A stretch of DNA of 64,000 nt from a bacterium (GTDB lineage Bacteria; JAJVIF01). The notes beneath the pieces are model-generated. The model ran no database searches. It saw nothing but the letters and a program-made list of their open reading frames with translations, and was not told the origin of the DNA. The position numbers and the translations under genes were made by a program. How positions within the stretch are numbered: position 1 is the first letter of the stretch; every line of letters starts with the position of its first letter. The stretch spans positions 62,001 to 126,000 of the forward strand of contig JAJVIF010000002.1 of the NCBI GenBank assembly GCA_022072165.1, read 5' to 3'. Positions 8,247 to 16,500 of the stretch are shown here, piece by piece.

Positions 8247-8267
8247 CAGGCGGCCCTGGGCCGCCTG
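8247..8267 (-). terminator. rho-independent-like terminator after fliL
   Basis: Inverted repeat CAGGCGGCC / GGCCGCCTG (9-bp GC-rich stem, 3-base loop) starting 29 bases after the fliL stop, followed on the minus strand by a short T-rich TGCTGTTTG. It separates the mot-fliL unit from fliM. Confidence 0.7.
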
Positions 8268-8295
8268 CGGGAAGGTCAGCGTTGGAGTGGTGGAG

Positions 8296-8841
8296 CTACT
8301 GGGCGACCAGGGTCGTGAAATGGACCTGCACGACCGGTGGCGTCCCTGCCTTCCCGGTTTTGGGGTCCGCCGGGGGCGTGAAAGCCACGTTCAGCGCCTC
8401 TAACAGCTTTGTCGCGTACTTGCGCTGGCCCGCCTCGGTCGAGATGGACGCGTAGGCGACATTGTTCATGATGCCGTTGATGATGGACTTCAGCTTCGGA
8501 AGCTTCGCCCCCAGGGCATCGGCGGCCTGGGTGTCGGTGACTTCCAGGGAAATTGCGAACTTCAGGTAGCTGTAGGGGAACTCCTGGCTCGGCTCCAGAT
8601 TGACGATGAATGGATCTTCGATGGAGTAGAACGCGCCTCCTTCGGCGGGACGTTCATCTCCCATTCCATCGGCGTCATCAGTTTGCTCGGCGGACACAGG
8701 CGCCTTCGGCTGCAGTAGCAGGATCGCCGCGACACTGCCGCCGCCGACCAACAGGGCAACGGCCAGGACAATCCCGATGAGCAGGGGGAGCGGCAGGGCG
8801 ACTGCGCCCCGGGACGGTGTGGCCTTCTCACTCTCTGCCAT
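8296..8841 (-). CDS. fliL: FliL, flagellar basal-body/stator-associated protein
   Basis: 181 residues. A single transmembrane helix (about residues 19-44, PLPLLIGIVLAVALLVGGGSVAAILLL) is followed by a periplasmic FliL domain (YSIEDPFIVNLEPSQEFPYSYLKFAISLEV) and a C-terminal LNVAFTPP..VVQVHFTTLVAQ. FliL supports the stator. It follows motA and motB, the common order. I chose ATG 8841 (MAESEKATPS); an upstream in-frame ATG at 8880 would add 13 residues. A terminator hairpin lies just downstream. Confidence 0.92.
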   Translation of the reverse strand: MAESEKATPSRGAVALPLPLLIGIVLAVALLVGGGSVAAILLLQPKAPVSAEQTDDADGMGDERPAEGGAFYSIEDPFIVNLEPSQEFPYSYLKFAISLEVTDTQAADALGAKLPKLKSIINGIMNNVAYASISTEAGQRKYATKLLEALNVAFTPPADPKTGKAGTPPVVQVHFTTLVAQ

Positions 8842-8913
8842 GTGGTGCCTCCAGGACAGTGTGGTCCGCAGTAGTGTCATCCGCAGGACGCTGACTCACT
8901 TAAGGAGTCTTCA

Positions 8914-9789
8914 TCACGGACCGGTCGCTGCCGCCGAGTCCTTGGCGACTTCGGGCGGCAGGGCCAGAAGATCGACCTGCTGCTTGTCCCCTGGCAGTGA
9001 TTCCGGCACCACGATGGTCTCTTCGCCGGACTGCCCTGTCGGGACCTCGACAGTCTTGTGCTCTTCTTCGGCCAGGATCATGATTTCCACGCGCCGGTTG
9101 TACGCCCGGCGCTCCGGGGTGTCGTTGGGGACCAGGGGCCAGTACTCGCCATAGCCGGCAGCGGTCAGACGATGCGGGGTGATGCCTTCGTTTTCGATGA
9201 AGTAGTGCACGACCGCGGTTGCGCGGGCGGTGGAGAGTTCCCAGTTCGACGGGAACTGTGCCGTGTTGATCGGGGTGCTGTCGGTGTGCCCCTCAATGGC
9301 GACCCGATTCGGCACTTCGAGCAGCATGTCGGCGACCAGCCCGAGGACTTCCCCGGCATCCGGCCGGAGCTGGGCGGACCCCGGCGCGAAGAGCGTCCGG
9401 TCCGTGAAACGGAGCTTGAGTCCCTGGTCGGTGATTTCGGTTTCGATCCGCCCATCGACAGCGAGGGTTTCGATCTGCTTCGCGTACTTTTCACGAATGA
9501 CATAGAGCGGCGTGATCTGGGTCGGGACCCGCTCATCGCCGGGGGGGATATTGGTGGGGAGGTCAGCGAGATAGAGCACGCCCGGTCCTCCCGAGAGGAC
9601 ACCGAAAGCACCATTGAGGGAGATCACGACTTCCTGGAACTTCGTGACATCGACCATCGACATCGAGTAAAGCAGGACGAAGAAAGCCATGAGGGTGGTC
9701 ATCATGTCTGCGAAAGAGACCATCCACAGCGGCGCGCCAGCGGGCTTGTCCCCGCCGCTACCGCCTCCCCGACTCCGTCCGGCTGCCAT
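8914..9789 (-). CDS. motB: MotB, flagellar stator subunit
   Basis: 291 residues. The N-terminal plug/transmembrane segment PLWMVSFADMMTTLMAFFVL contains the proton/ion-carrying Asp (D28). The periplasmic OmpA-like peptidoglycan-binding domain (from about residue 135) carries IEGHTDSTPI and NWELSTARATAVV. It follows motA by 6 bases. The sequence does not tell H+ from Na+ coupling with confidence. The Gly/Arg-rich N-terminus is cytoplasmic. Confidence 0.96.
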   Translation of the reverse strand: MAAGRSRGGGSGGDKPAGAPLWMVSFADMMTTLMAFFVLLYSMSMVDVTKFQEVVISLNGAFGVLSGGPGVLYLADLPTNIPPGDERVPTQITPLYVIREKYAKQIETLAVDGRIETEITDQGLKLRFTDRTLFAPGSAQLRPDAGEVLGLVADMLLEVPNRVAIEGHTDSTPINTAQFPSNWELSTARATAVVHYFIENEGITPHRLTAAGYGEYWPLVPNDTPERRAYNRRVEIMILAEEEHKTVEVPTGQSGEETIVVPESLPGDKQQVDLLALPPEVAKDSAAATGP

Positions 9790-9795
9790 ACGTGC

Positions 9796-10599
9796 TTATG
9801 CCTCCACAGCGGCGGCTTTGGCATCTTCCGCCGCGAAACGTCGACGCAGGGTCGGTGACAGGAAGCTCAGGAGCTTCTGCTCCACCAGCTTGGGGTTTTC
9901 GCCCTGCTGGATGGCGAGGATGCCCTCCACGATGACCTGCTTGCCGAGCATTTCCTCGCGATGGCGCATTTCGAGCTTGTTGCTCATGGGGATGAAGATG
10001 AAGTTCGCTCCGATGGCGCCGACGAACGTGGTGATCATGGCCAGGGACATCCCGGGGCCGATGGCTGATGGATCCGAGAAGTTTGCCAGCATGATGATGA
10101 GCCCCATGACGGTCCCGATCATCCCCATCGCCGGAAGGAGCGCGCCGAACTGGTCGAGCACCTTCTTCCCGGCGGCGTGACGATCTTCCAGGAAGGCCAG
10201 GTCGATTTCGAGAATCGAGCGGACAATCTCCGGCTCGGTCCCATCGACCACCATCTGCAAACCGGTCTGCAGGAAGGGGTCCTCGATGTTCGCGGTTTCT
10301 TCTTCCAGAGCCAGCAGTCCCTCACGTCGGGCCTTCTCCGCCATGCTCACCAGCGTACCGACGAGGCCATAGAGGTCCTTGCTTTTGCTGAAGAGCGTTT
10401 TGGCGAACACTTTGCCCGCGTTGATGACCTGGTCCATCGGGAACGAAATCAGGATGGCACAGACTGCGCCACCCATCACCAGGACATAGCTCCCGGGATC
10501 CCAGAAGAGCCGCAGGTTGCTGGGTCCCTGGGAGCCCATCATCCCCCAGATGAAGCAGCCGATGCCCGCGATGAGGCCGATGATCGTTGCGATGTCCAT
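9796..10599 (-). CDS. motA: MotA, flagellar stator subunit
   Basis: 267 residues, normal length, four transmembrane helices (about 4-20, 34-50, 155-175 and 188-208). The TolQ/ExbB/MotA core is visible: the LLPAMGMIGTVMGLIIML helix and the cytoplasmic loop with KARREGLLALEEE. MotA surrounds MotB and pushes on FliG. It is the first gene of the motA-motB-fliL unit, which has a roughly 150-base leader following the flgE terminator. Confidence 0.96.
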   Translation of the reverse strand: MDIATIIGLIAGIGCFIWGMMGSQGPSNLRLFWDPGSYVLVMGGAVCAILISFPMDQVINAGKVFAKTLFSKSKDLYGLVGTLVSMAEKARREGLLALEEETANIEDPFLQTGLQMVVDGTEPEIVRSILEIDLAFLEDRHAAGKKVLDQFGALLPAMGMIGTVMGLIIMLANFSDPSAIGPGMSLAMITTFVGAIGANFIFIPMSNKLEMRHREEMLGKQVIVEGILAIQQGENPKLVEQKLLSFLSPTLRRRFAAEDAKAAAVEA

Positions 10600-10749
10600 G
10601 GGTGGACTGTCCGCTCCCGCTACGGCCCAGACCGGTCCCGGCCGGCGCTGGGAAATGAGGTGCCATGCCTAATATCAAGAGGAGCACAGCTTGCTTGACG
10701 TCGGTTGCATCCCGCACATCAGGATTCAGCTTCACGAAGCGGAGGACAC

Positions 10750-10755
10750 ATTATC
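10750..10755 (-). promoter_or_regulatory. candidate -10 GATAAT upstream of motA
   Basis: GATAAT on the minus strand about 150 bases before motA and after the flgE terminator. The 10600-10878 gap otherwise holds only that terminator; a GTG-started frame inside it runs into motA out of frame and looks non-coding. Confidence 0.35.
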
Positions 10756-10820
10756 CGGTCGGCATTAATGTCCAGTCAGGTGGGAAGAGCGTGAACCGCA
10801 GTGGCGCGGTGAAAAGCAAT

Positions 10821-10844
10821 CACCGCCGGGAGATCCCGGCGGTG
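10821..10844 (-). terminator. terminator after flgE
   Basis: Perfect 11-bp inverted repeat CACCGCCGGGA / TCCCGGCGGTG with a 2-base centre, 34 bases past the flgE stop, followed on the minus strand by TTGCTTTT. It separates the fliK-flgD-flgE unit from motA. Confidence 0.8.
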
Positions 10845-10878
10845 AAGATCAACAGTCGCAGGTGATTTCAGCTTGTCA

Positions 10879-13170
10879 CTACCGGACCAGATTCACCACT
10901 TCACCGAGAATCTCGTCCTGTGTGGTGATGACACGGGTGTTCGCCTGGAAGCCACGCTGTCCCTGGATCAGTTCCGTGAACTCAAAGGCGAGGTCGACAT
11001 TCGACTGCTCCAGCGAGCCGGGGATGATGGTCCCGGCCCCGCCGCTCCCCGGACGCGTGACTGTCACGACGCCGGAGTTGGCACTGACCGCCCAGGCGTT
11101 GTTCCCGATGCGCTGAAGGCCTGCCGGGTTGTTGAAGTTCGCCAGGGCGAGCTGCCCTAACGGCCTGGTCAGACCATTAGAGAACGACCCCTGAATGGTG
11201 CCGGTGATGTCGAAAGCGAAGGACTGCAGCACTCCCAGGGGATAGCCATCCTGGAAATTCGCGGCGGTCGTGCTCTCGCTGGCGAACTGCGTAACGCCTT
11301 CGATTGGACTCCCACCACCATCGAAACGGAGTTCGAGGTCGACCGTATTCGCCCCCGGCGGGGTGAAAGAGACCGGGATCAGGGGATTCGGTGAGGCAAT
11401 CAGCCCATCGTTGCCGAAATCGATGAACCCCACGTCGTTGTTCAGGACAATGTTGGGCTCTGCTGGCAGACTGGCGGTCCACTTCCAGCGATTCTGATCA
11501 AAATGCTGGAACTCAATACGGAACTGATGAGGTGCCCCGGCACTGTCGAACACTTCAATGGTCGTGGAGTGAGTGAACGCATCGGCGGTCACGATGCGAG
11601 CCTGACCATTGCGCAGCACATCTGCCGTCAGGGTGACACCAGGAATGAGGGGCAAGGGAGCGTTGTCACCCAGGAGTTGCGGACCAAGATTCGAGAGTGA
11701 ACTGGCGGAGCCGAATGGGGGTGAGTTGAAGAACTCGCGGGTCCGCTGAATCACGCCATTGTCAGCGGTGTATTCCGCCCGCACGAACGCATCGGAGCCA
11801 TTGGCGAGAACATAAGCCTGCAATGGCGAGGGGCCATCAGGAGCGCCGGGAAAGGGGTTCAGCGTAAAGGTGCCGATGGTGTCCAGGCCCGTATTCCCGC
11901 TGGCACCCGGATCCTCAATCGCGATGAGGTTGTTGGCTCCGGCGAGTGTGTTACGGAGCGATATGGTGCCGTTCGCATTGGCGGTCGCCTGGACATAGGT
12001 CGGCGTCGGCGACGCGGAGGTCGCGGCATTGATGGCATCAGCAATCACCTGGGCATTTTGCGCGGCGGTATTTGCAGACGAGGTGGGGCCATAGGTGATG
12101 GAGACGTTGTTGATGATAATTGTCTCCGGGGCGAGCAGTCCTGCCGGGACGGGTCGGGTGGTGGTCCCGGAAGCGTTGGTCGCTTCCCGGACCGTGATGT
12201 TGTAGACCCCGGCTTCATTCGGTCCCTGGATCGGCTGCTGGAAGGTCCCTGCCGAGAGTCCGAGTTCGCCCAGATTGACCGGGTTGCCACTGACAATAAT
12301 GGAGGCCCCATTCCCAAACAGGGACTCAATCTCGATCTGACTGCCGTTGACGACCCGGGCGTAGACCGTCGGAACCTGCGTGTTGATCTGATTGACGACA
12401 AAGCTGGCGATGTTGTTGGCATCGGTGAAGTCGAAGCCGCCAGGCCAGTTGAAGATCACATCGGTACCATCGATGGTGATGTCACCTGGGCCGGCATCGG
12501 TGAGCACGACATTCGTGGTCACGTTGTTGCCGCGGAAGCTCGCGAGGGGGGAGGCAATGCCCGCAGCGAGGGTGAAGCCGGTGGAACCTGCTGAAGCAAG
12601 ACGAGCGGTGCCGAACGTATCGGAAGAAGAGTCAAGATTCGAGCGGTAATTCACGAACGTTGTGGTCCGCGCCGGGATCTTCGCACCAAAGTTGATCTGG
12701 ATATCACCCAGCGGCGACGAGGGGTCAATCGCCGTCCCGTCACGATTAAGCAGCGTGTAGCCCTGGATCCGCTCACCGTTGGTGGTCACCAGTTTACCGG
12801 TGTAGTCCACCGTGAAGTTCCCGGCCCGGGAGTAAGAACGTCCGCCTTCTCCTTCCAGGACAAAGAAGCCGGCTCCATCAATGGCGAGGTCCCGGATGTT
12901 GCCGGTGCTCTGGATCGATCCCTGCTGCATGATGTTGTCGATAGAGGCCACCTGGACGCCCAAACCGACCTGCAGGGGATTGATCCCACCCCGACTCCCC
13001 TGCGGACTCGACCCGGCGCGGATCGTCTGCGAGAGGAGATCCGAGAAGGTGATACGGCTCGACTTAAAGCCGAAGGTGTTCAGGTTGGCGATGTTGTTCG
13101 AGACCACATCGAGCTTGGTCTGATTCGCGCGAAGTCCTGAAATCGCGGCGTAAAAGGCGGATCCTGCCAT
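10879..13170 (-). CDS. flgE: FlgE-type flagellar hook protein, enlarged
   Basis: 763 residues, roughly twice the enterobacterial FlgE. The N-terminal rod/hook signature is clear (AFYAAISGLRANQTKLDVVSNNIANLNTFGFK), with FlgE-specific ITFSDLLSQTI and GGINPLQVGLGV. The C-terminus (GVLQSFAFDITGTIQGSFSNG, LEQSNVDLAFEFTELIQGQRGFQANTRVI) is typical. The extra length is in the exposed D2/D3 region (about residues 200-560), rich in Asn, Thr and Gly. Subunits polymerise into the hook after FlgD capping. It lies 66 bases after flgD, with SD AAAGGAG, and is followed by a strong terminator. Confidence 0.95.
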   Translation of the reverse strand: MAGSAFYAAISGLRANQTKLDVVSNNIANLNTFGFKSSRITFSDLLSQTIRAGSSPQGSRGGINPLQVGLGVQVASIDNIMQQGSIQSTGNIRDLAIDGAGFFVLEGEGGRSYSRAGNFTVDYTGKLVTTNGERIQGYTLLNRDGTAIDPSSPLGDIQINFGAKIPARTTTFVNYRSNLDSSSDTFGTARLASAGSTGFTLAAGIASPLASFRGNNVTTNVVLTDAGPGDITIDGTDVIFNWPGGFDFTDANNIASFVVNQINTQVPTVYARVVNGSQIEIESLFGNGASIIVSGNPVNLGELGLSAGTFQQPIQGPNEAGVYNITVREATNASGTTTRPVPAGLLAPETIIINNVSITYGPTSSANTAAQNAQVIADAINAATSASPTPTYVQATANANGTISLRNTLAGANNLIAIEDPGASGNTGLDTIGTFTLNPFPGAPDGPSPLQAYVLANGSDAFVRAEYTADNGVIQRTREFFNSPPFGSASSLSNLGPQLLGDNAPLPLIPGVTLTADVLRNGQARIVTADAFTHSTTIEVFDSAGAPHQFRIEFQHFDQNRWKWTASLPAEPNIVLNNDVGFIDFGNDGLIASPNPLIPVSFTPPGANTVDLELRFDGGGSPIEGVTQFASESTTAANFQDGYPLGVLQSFAFDITGTIQGSFSNGLTRPLGQLALANFNNPAGLQRIGNNAWAVSANSGVVTVTRPGSGGAGTIIPGSLEQSNVDLAFEFTELIQGQRGFQANTRVITTQDEILGEVVNLVR

Positions 13171-13236
13171 GAGGGGGGGGCTCCTTTACCGGGTACCTGA
13201 CTGCTGTCCTGTGCGGAATAATCGACGGTGCCTGCG

Positions 13237-13758
13237 CTACTCGTCAGTGGGGTCAGTGGGAGGGTCGGCGGGCGGCTCTGGCGCTGGCTCCTCGGCTGGC
13301 GGAGGGGCCGCAGCCGGGGGTGTGGCTGGTGCAGGTGGAGGGTTCTTTCGAGCGCCGATGCTGATCAGGGAGGTGTGCGGCATCTCCTGACCATTCGTGA
13401 GCGTCAGGACCGGCTCGCCGCCGACAAAGATGATTTCCCGGACCGTCCCTTCCACCACCTGGCCGTTGAAGAAGCCGGAGACTTCCTGGCCGATCAGGCT
13501 CGCGGCCTGCCCGATGAGCTGGAACTGCAACAGCCGGCTCATCTGCTGATTCATGGTGATCTGCTGTTCGAGGTTGGAGAAGGTCGCGACCTGCTGGATG
13601 AAATTCTCCTGATCCGTCGGGTTGAGCGGATCCTGATTCTGGAGCTGGGCTGTGAGGAGCCGCAGGAATGCGTCCTTATCGAGCTGATTGTTGGGCGTCG
13701 ATCCCCGCTGGGGGGTCGTGGCGTTGATCTGGCTCGTGATGGCATCGGCGAACAGCAT
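13237..13758 (-). CDS. flgD: FlgD, flagellar hook-capping protein
   Basis: 173 residues. The conserved N-terminal part is present (LDKDAFLRLLTAQLQNQDPLNPTDQENFIQQVATFSNLEQQ), followed by a short FlgD tudor/Ig-like core (QVVEGTVREIIFVGGEPVLTLTNGQ). It ends in an unusual Pro/Ala/Glu-rich tail of about 35 residues. FlgD caps the growing hook. It sits between fliK and flgE in the classic order. The low-complexity tail is lineage-specific and its function is unknown. Confidence 0.95.
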   Translation of the reverse strand: MLFADAITSQINATTPQRGSTPNNQLDKDAFLRLLTAQLQNQDPLNPTDQENFIQQVATFSNLEQQITMNQQMSRLLQFQLIGQAASLIGQEVSGFFNGQVVEGTVREIIFVGGEPVLTLTNGQEMPHTSLISIGARKNPPPAPATPPAAAPPPAEEPAPEPPADPPTDPTDE

Positions 13759-13779
13759 GGCGGAGGCCTCCCTGGGCTC

Positions 13780-15582
13780 TTAGACCGTCAGATTGAGTCC
13801 CTGCAGGATGCCCGGGAGGAGATCCTGGAGTTCCAGGTCTGTCCCCTCCTGCTCCGGAACTTCCAGCAGATGCGGGGCGAGGGGTGGCTTCTCCCAGCCC
13901 TGTTGCGGACGCGCCCACTGTTGACCACCGCTGCGGTCACCATCGTGGTACTGCGACTGCTGCTGGGCGAGATCGAACTCCCGGACCTGGAATCCCCGCT
14001 CTGTCAACTGCTGTCGCAACTCAGGCAACAGACGCTCGAAGAGGAGATGCGCTTCGCTGGTCCGGGTCACGATCCGGGTCTGCAACTGATCGCCCTTGCG
14101 GGTCAGCTCGATGGTGATCGTTCCCAGGTCTGGCGGACGCAGGGTCACCCGGAGGCGAGTGGTCCCTTCGGGAAGGTTGTCTTTGGTCAGTTGTGCGGTC
14201 AGGCGACTGGCGACTTCGCGCAGCGGCACCGGTGCGTCGGCTTCCGCAGATCGCGTCACGGCCCCCGCAGCAGGTGCCTGCTGGAGGGTCGCGGCTGCGA
14301 CATCAGGAGCGAGCGGTCCGGCAGCCATTGGACCCTGCACCGGTTGCGGTGGGGCAATGACCTGTGCGGACAGACCCGGCGCACTGAACTGCGCTCCTGG
14401 GACCGGAGCAGTGAGATTCGCCGGCTGCGCGACAGGCGTTTCGGCCTCAACAGGAATCGGAGCTTCAAAGCCCGGAGTCGCGGCCTTCAGGTGCGTGGCC
14501 AGGGGGCGATACGCCACTGGCTGCCCGAAGGTCGGGATCTCCGGTTCAGTCACGGCGGATTGCTCACTGACTGTCGGAGCAACGCCACCGGGTCGGAGGA
14601 CTGTCCCAGCTACCGAGTCAGCCTGCTGCTGCATACGCCCCACGTTGAGCTCGGGGAAATCGGACGCGACACTGATGGCTGCTGCGGGAGTCGGCAAGCC
14701 AGTCCTGGACTGGGGGATCGCGACCACAACGTTTTCCGGCAACGGTACAGGACGTTGGAAGCGATCGATATGTCGCCGATTAACCGCCGCGTGTCCGGCG
14801 AAGGGCTTCCCTAAGCCGAAACCGTACCGACGTTCCCTTGGGCTGATGACCTGACTTGTTGCGGTTCCAGACCCCTCCTGGGGTAGTGCAGTCAGCACAA
14901 GTTGAACGGCGGGAGGAAGCATCCCGGCAGCGGAGGGCTCACTCGGGGTGTCCGCTACGGGCAGGCTTCCCTGTGTCTCCGCCCCGCTGAAGTACTCCGG
15001 AAACAGCTGCTCGAGAGTCGGGACTGGAGGTGGGGCGACCGGCGATTCGCTCAGTGGCTGGCCGGTCAGAGGAGTCGCCAGGAGTTCCATAGCAAGAGAC
15101 ACGTCATCACCATCGGCGAACCCGGACTCCGGTACGGATTCTGCATCCGGCGCAACGGATGCATCTGCAGTACCGGTGATCGCGTTTTCAGTCAGGGCAT
15201 CCTGACGGGTCCCGGACGCTTCCTGCGCGGGTTCCTTTGTCGCCTGGACCGGAGCTTGCGGATCACGCGGGACGTCGCTTCGCGAGGAGGCTGCCGGTTC
15301 GGCAATGGGGCGCGGACGCTGCGGGTCATTGGCGGGGGATTCGCGATTAATGCGGAGTTCCCGCCACTCTCCCCTATCCGATGCCGGTTCCGGTCGACGC
15401 TGATCTGCTGCTTTTCCGGGTCGGGGAGCGATCTCGCGCGCTCCCTGCCCCTGTCGATCGGTGGCCTGTACCAGCAATTGCTGGAAGGGCATCGGCCCGG
15501 TGGGAGGCGGGGGGACCGGTAAAGGACCCGGCATGCCGAGGGGGAGGAGTTCGGGAAGTGAGAGTCCTGGCAGGGCTGTCAT
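13780..15582 (-). CDS. fliK: FliK, hook-length control protein
   Basis: 600 residues. A long Pro/Ala/Glu-rich low-complexity N-terminal ruler region is followed by the Flg_hook C-terminal domain (about residues 465-560). That domain carries LREVASRLTAQLTKD, RLRVTLRPPDLGTITIEL and LLFERLLPELRQQLTERGF, which switch export specificity when the hook reaches length. It is upstream of flgD by 21 bases. The very long open frames on the opposite strand here are composition artefacts. Confidence 0.93.
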   Translation of the reverse strand: MTALPGLSLPELLPLGMPGPLPVPPPPTGPMPFQQLLVQATDRQGQGAREIAPRPGKAADQRRPEPASDRGEWRELRINRESPANDPQRPRPIAEPAASSRSDVPRDPQAPVQATKEPAQEASGTRQDALTENAITGTADASVAPDAESVPESGFADGDDVSLAMELLATPLTGQPLSESPVAPPPVPTLEQLFPEYFSGAETQGSLPVADTPSEPSAAGMLPPAVQLVLTALPQEGSGTATSQVISPRERRYGFGLGKPFAGHAAVNRRHIDRFQRPVPLPENVVVAIPQSRTGLPTPAAAISVASDFPELNVGRMQQQADSVAGTVLRPGGVAPTVSEQSAVTEPEIPTFGQPVAYRPLATHLKAATPGFEAPIPVEAETPVAQPANLTAPVPGAQFSAPGLSAQVIAPPQPVQGPMAAGPLAPDVAAATLQQAPAAGAVTRSAEADAPVPLREVASRLTAQLTKDNLPEGTTRLRVTLRPPDLGTITIELTRKGDQLQTRIVTRTSEAHLLFERLLPELRQQLTERGFQVREFDLAQQQSQYHDGDRSGGQQWARPQQGWEKPPLAPHLLEVPEQEGTDLELQDLLPGILQGLNLTV

Positions 15583-15690
15583 GCGCCGTCCTGAGCCGGG
15601 AAGAGATCATCCGCGACGCTGTCTGCTATCGGCGGATGTCTGCCCGGCTTTAGATCGGCTACAGACTCATGGCATCAAGTAGTGCTCAGC

Positions 15691-16434
15691 TCAGTTCGCT
15701 CCAGCGGGAGTACTGGCCCCATCTGACTCCTCTTCGTTGTCATCCTGGTTTCCTAATCCGCCAAGGGGATCGACGTTAACAGTCGTGTTTGCGGGGGTTG
15801 GCGGGGTCGCCGGATTCACCGGGGGACGGACATCCGCAGAAGACAACGGTGGCGTGAAGCCCGCGAGGATGTCGCTGATGAGCCGGGCGCGGGAGGGGTC
15901 GAGGCCACCGAGGATTTCCGCCGCCATCTCCTGCTTCATCGCACCGATGATGATCGCCGCGCGCTCTGGCTCCATCCCCTCGAGGATCTTCACGGCATCG
16001 CTGCTGTTCATCCGCTCGTAGATTTTAGCCACTGCCGCCTTCTGGGCGTCCTTCTGGAGATTTTGCTGATCCTTGAGGCGAGCGAGATCCGCCTGCAGCT
16101 TCACAATGTCCTGATTGCGCTGTTCCAGGTCGGCTTCCAGCGATGACTTCAGTCGCTGATGGTTTTCGAGCTTCGCGGTCAGTTCCCGGACCTGCTGCTG
16201 CAGGATCTCCTGTTCGCTCATGCGCCGTCCCTGGGTGGCGGCTTCCGGATCCGGGGTCGGTGCGGGAACATTGAGCCAGCCTCCGATCACCGGAATATCC
16301 GCAGCTTCCGGGGGATAGCTGATGACTCCCACGCCCTTGTACGACAGGACTGCGACTGTGAGGAAGGTAAAGAGGAAGAACCACCCGACGCCGCTGGCGG
16401 CGGAGAGTCCCCGGTGGTGATGTCGCCCGATCAT
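15691..16434 (-). CDS. MotE-like (MgtE-N domain) flagellar coiled-coil protein
   Basis: 247 residues. One N-terminal transmembrane helix (about 15-32), a long coiled coil (about 75-135, repeated Gln/Leu/Glu heptads) and a C-terminal MgtE-N-like helical domain (KIYERMNSSDAVKILEGMEPERAAIIIGAMKQEMAAEIL). This layout matches the MotE/FlaY family found in flagellar operons of several phyla, reported as a chaperone of periplasmic motor protein MotC. An SD AGGAGG precedes ATG 16434. It lies between the peptidase and fliK. A Pro/Asn-rich tail follows. Confidence 0.8.
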   Translation of the reverse strand: MIGRHHHRGLSAASGVGWFFLFTFLTVAVLSYKGVGVISYPPEAADIPVIGGWLNVPAPTPDPEAATQGRRMSEQEILQQQVRELTAKLENHQRLKSSLEADLEQRNQDIVKLQADLARLKDQQNLQKDAQKAAVAKIYERMNSSDAVKILEGMEPERAAIIIGAMKQEMAAEILGGLDPSRARLISDILAGFTPPLSSADVRPPVNPATPPTPANTTVNVDPLGGLGNQDDNEEESDGASTPAGAN

Positions 16435-16450
16435 CTTGTTGCCTCCTGCA

Positions 16451-16500
16451 GCTCCCTACTCAGTCGCATCCTGCGGCTCCCTACTCCGTCGCGTCCTGCA
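16451..16500. repeat. 25-bp tandem duplication at the end of the peptidase gene
   Basis: Two 25-bp copies, 16451-16475 and 16476-16500, differ at 3 positions, and a partial third copy is seen at 16441-16450. The second copy holds the last codons and stop of the prolyl oligopeptidase gene (QDATE then TAG); the first repeats them as a non-coding echo just before the MotE-like gene. Confidence 0.85.

Noticed and set aside
10600-10735. Small ORF in the motA leader
   Set aside because: It runs into motA in another frame and shows no FlbD-like or other family pattern.
13228-14814. Long open frame on the plus strand opposite fliK
   Set aside because: FliK on the minus strand has clear domains; GC-rich codon bias produces such antisense frames. 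Similar frames opposite the peptidase (17081-18655), the PLD-like gene (30438-32354), tsf/pyrH (35843-37570), the NHL lipoprotein (28393-29832), the propeller lipoprotein (59542-61014) and pilT (62069-63583) were rejected for the same reason.
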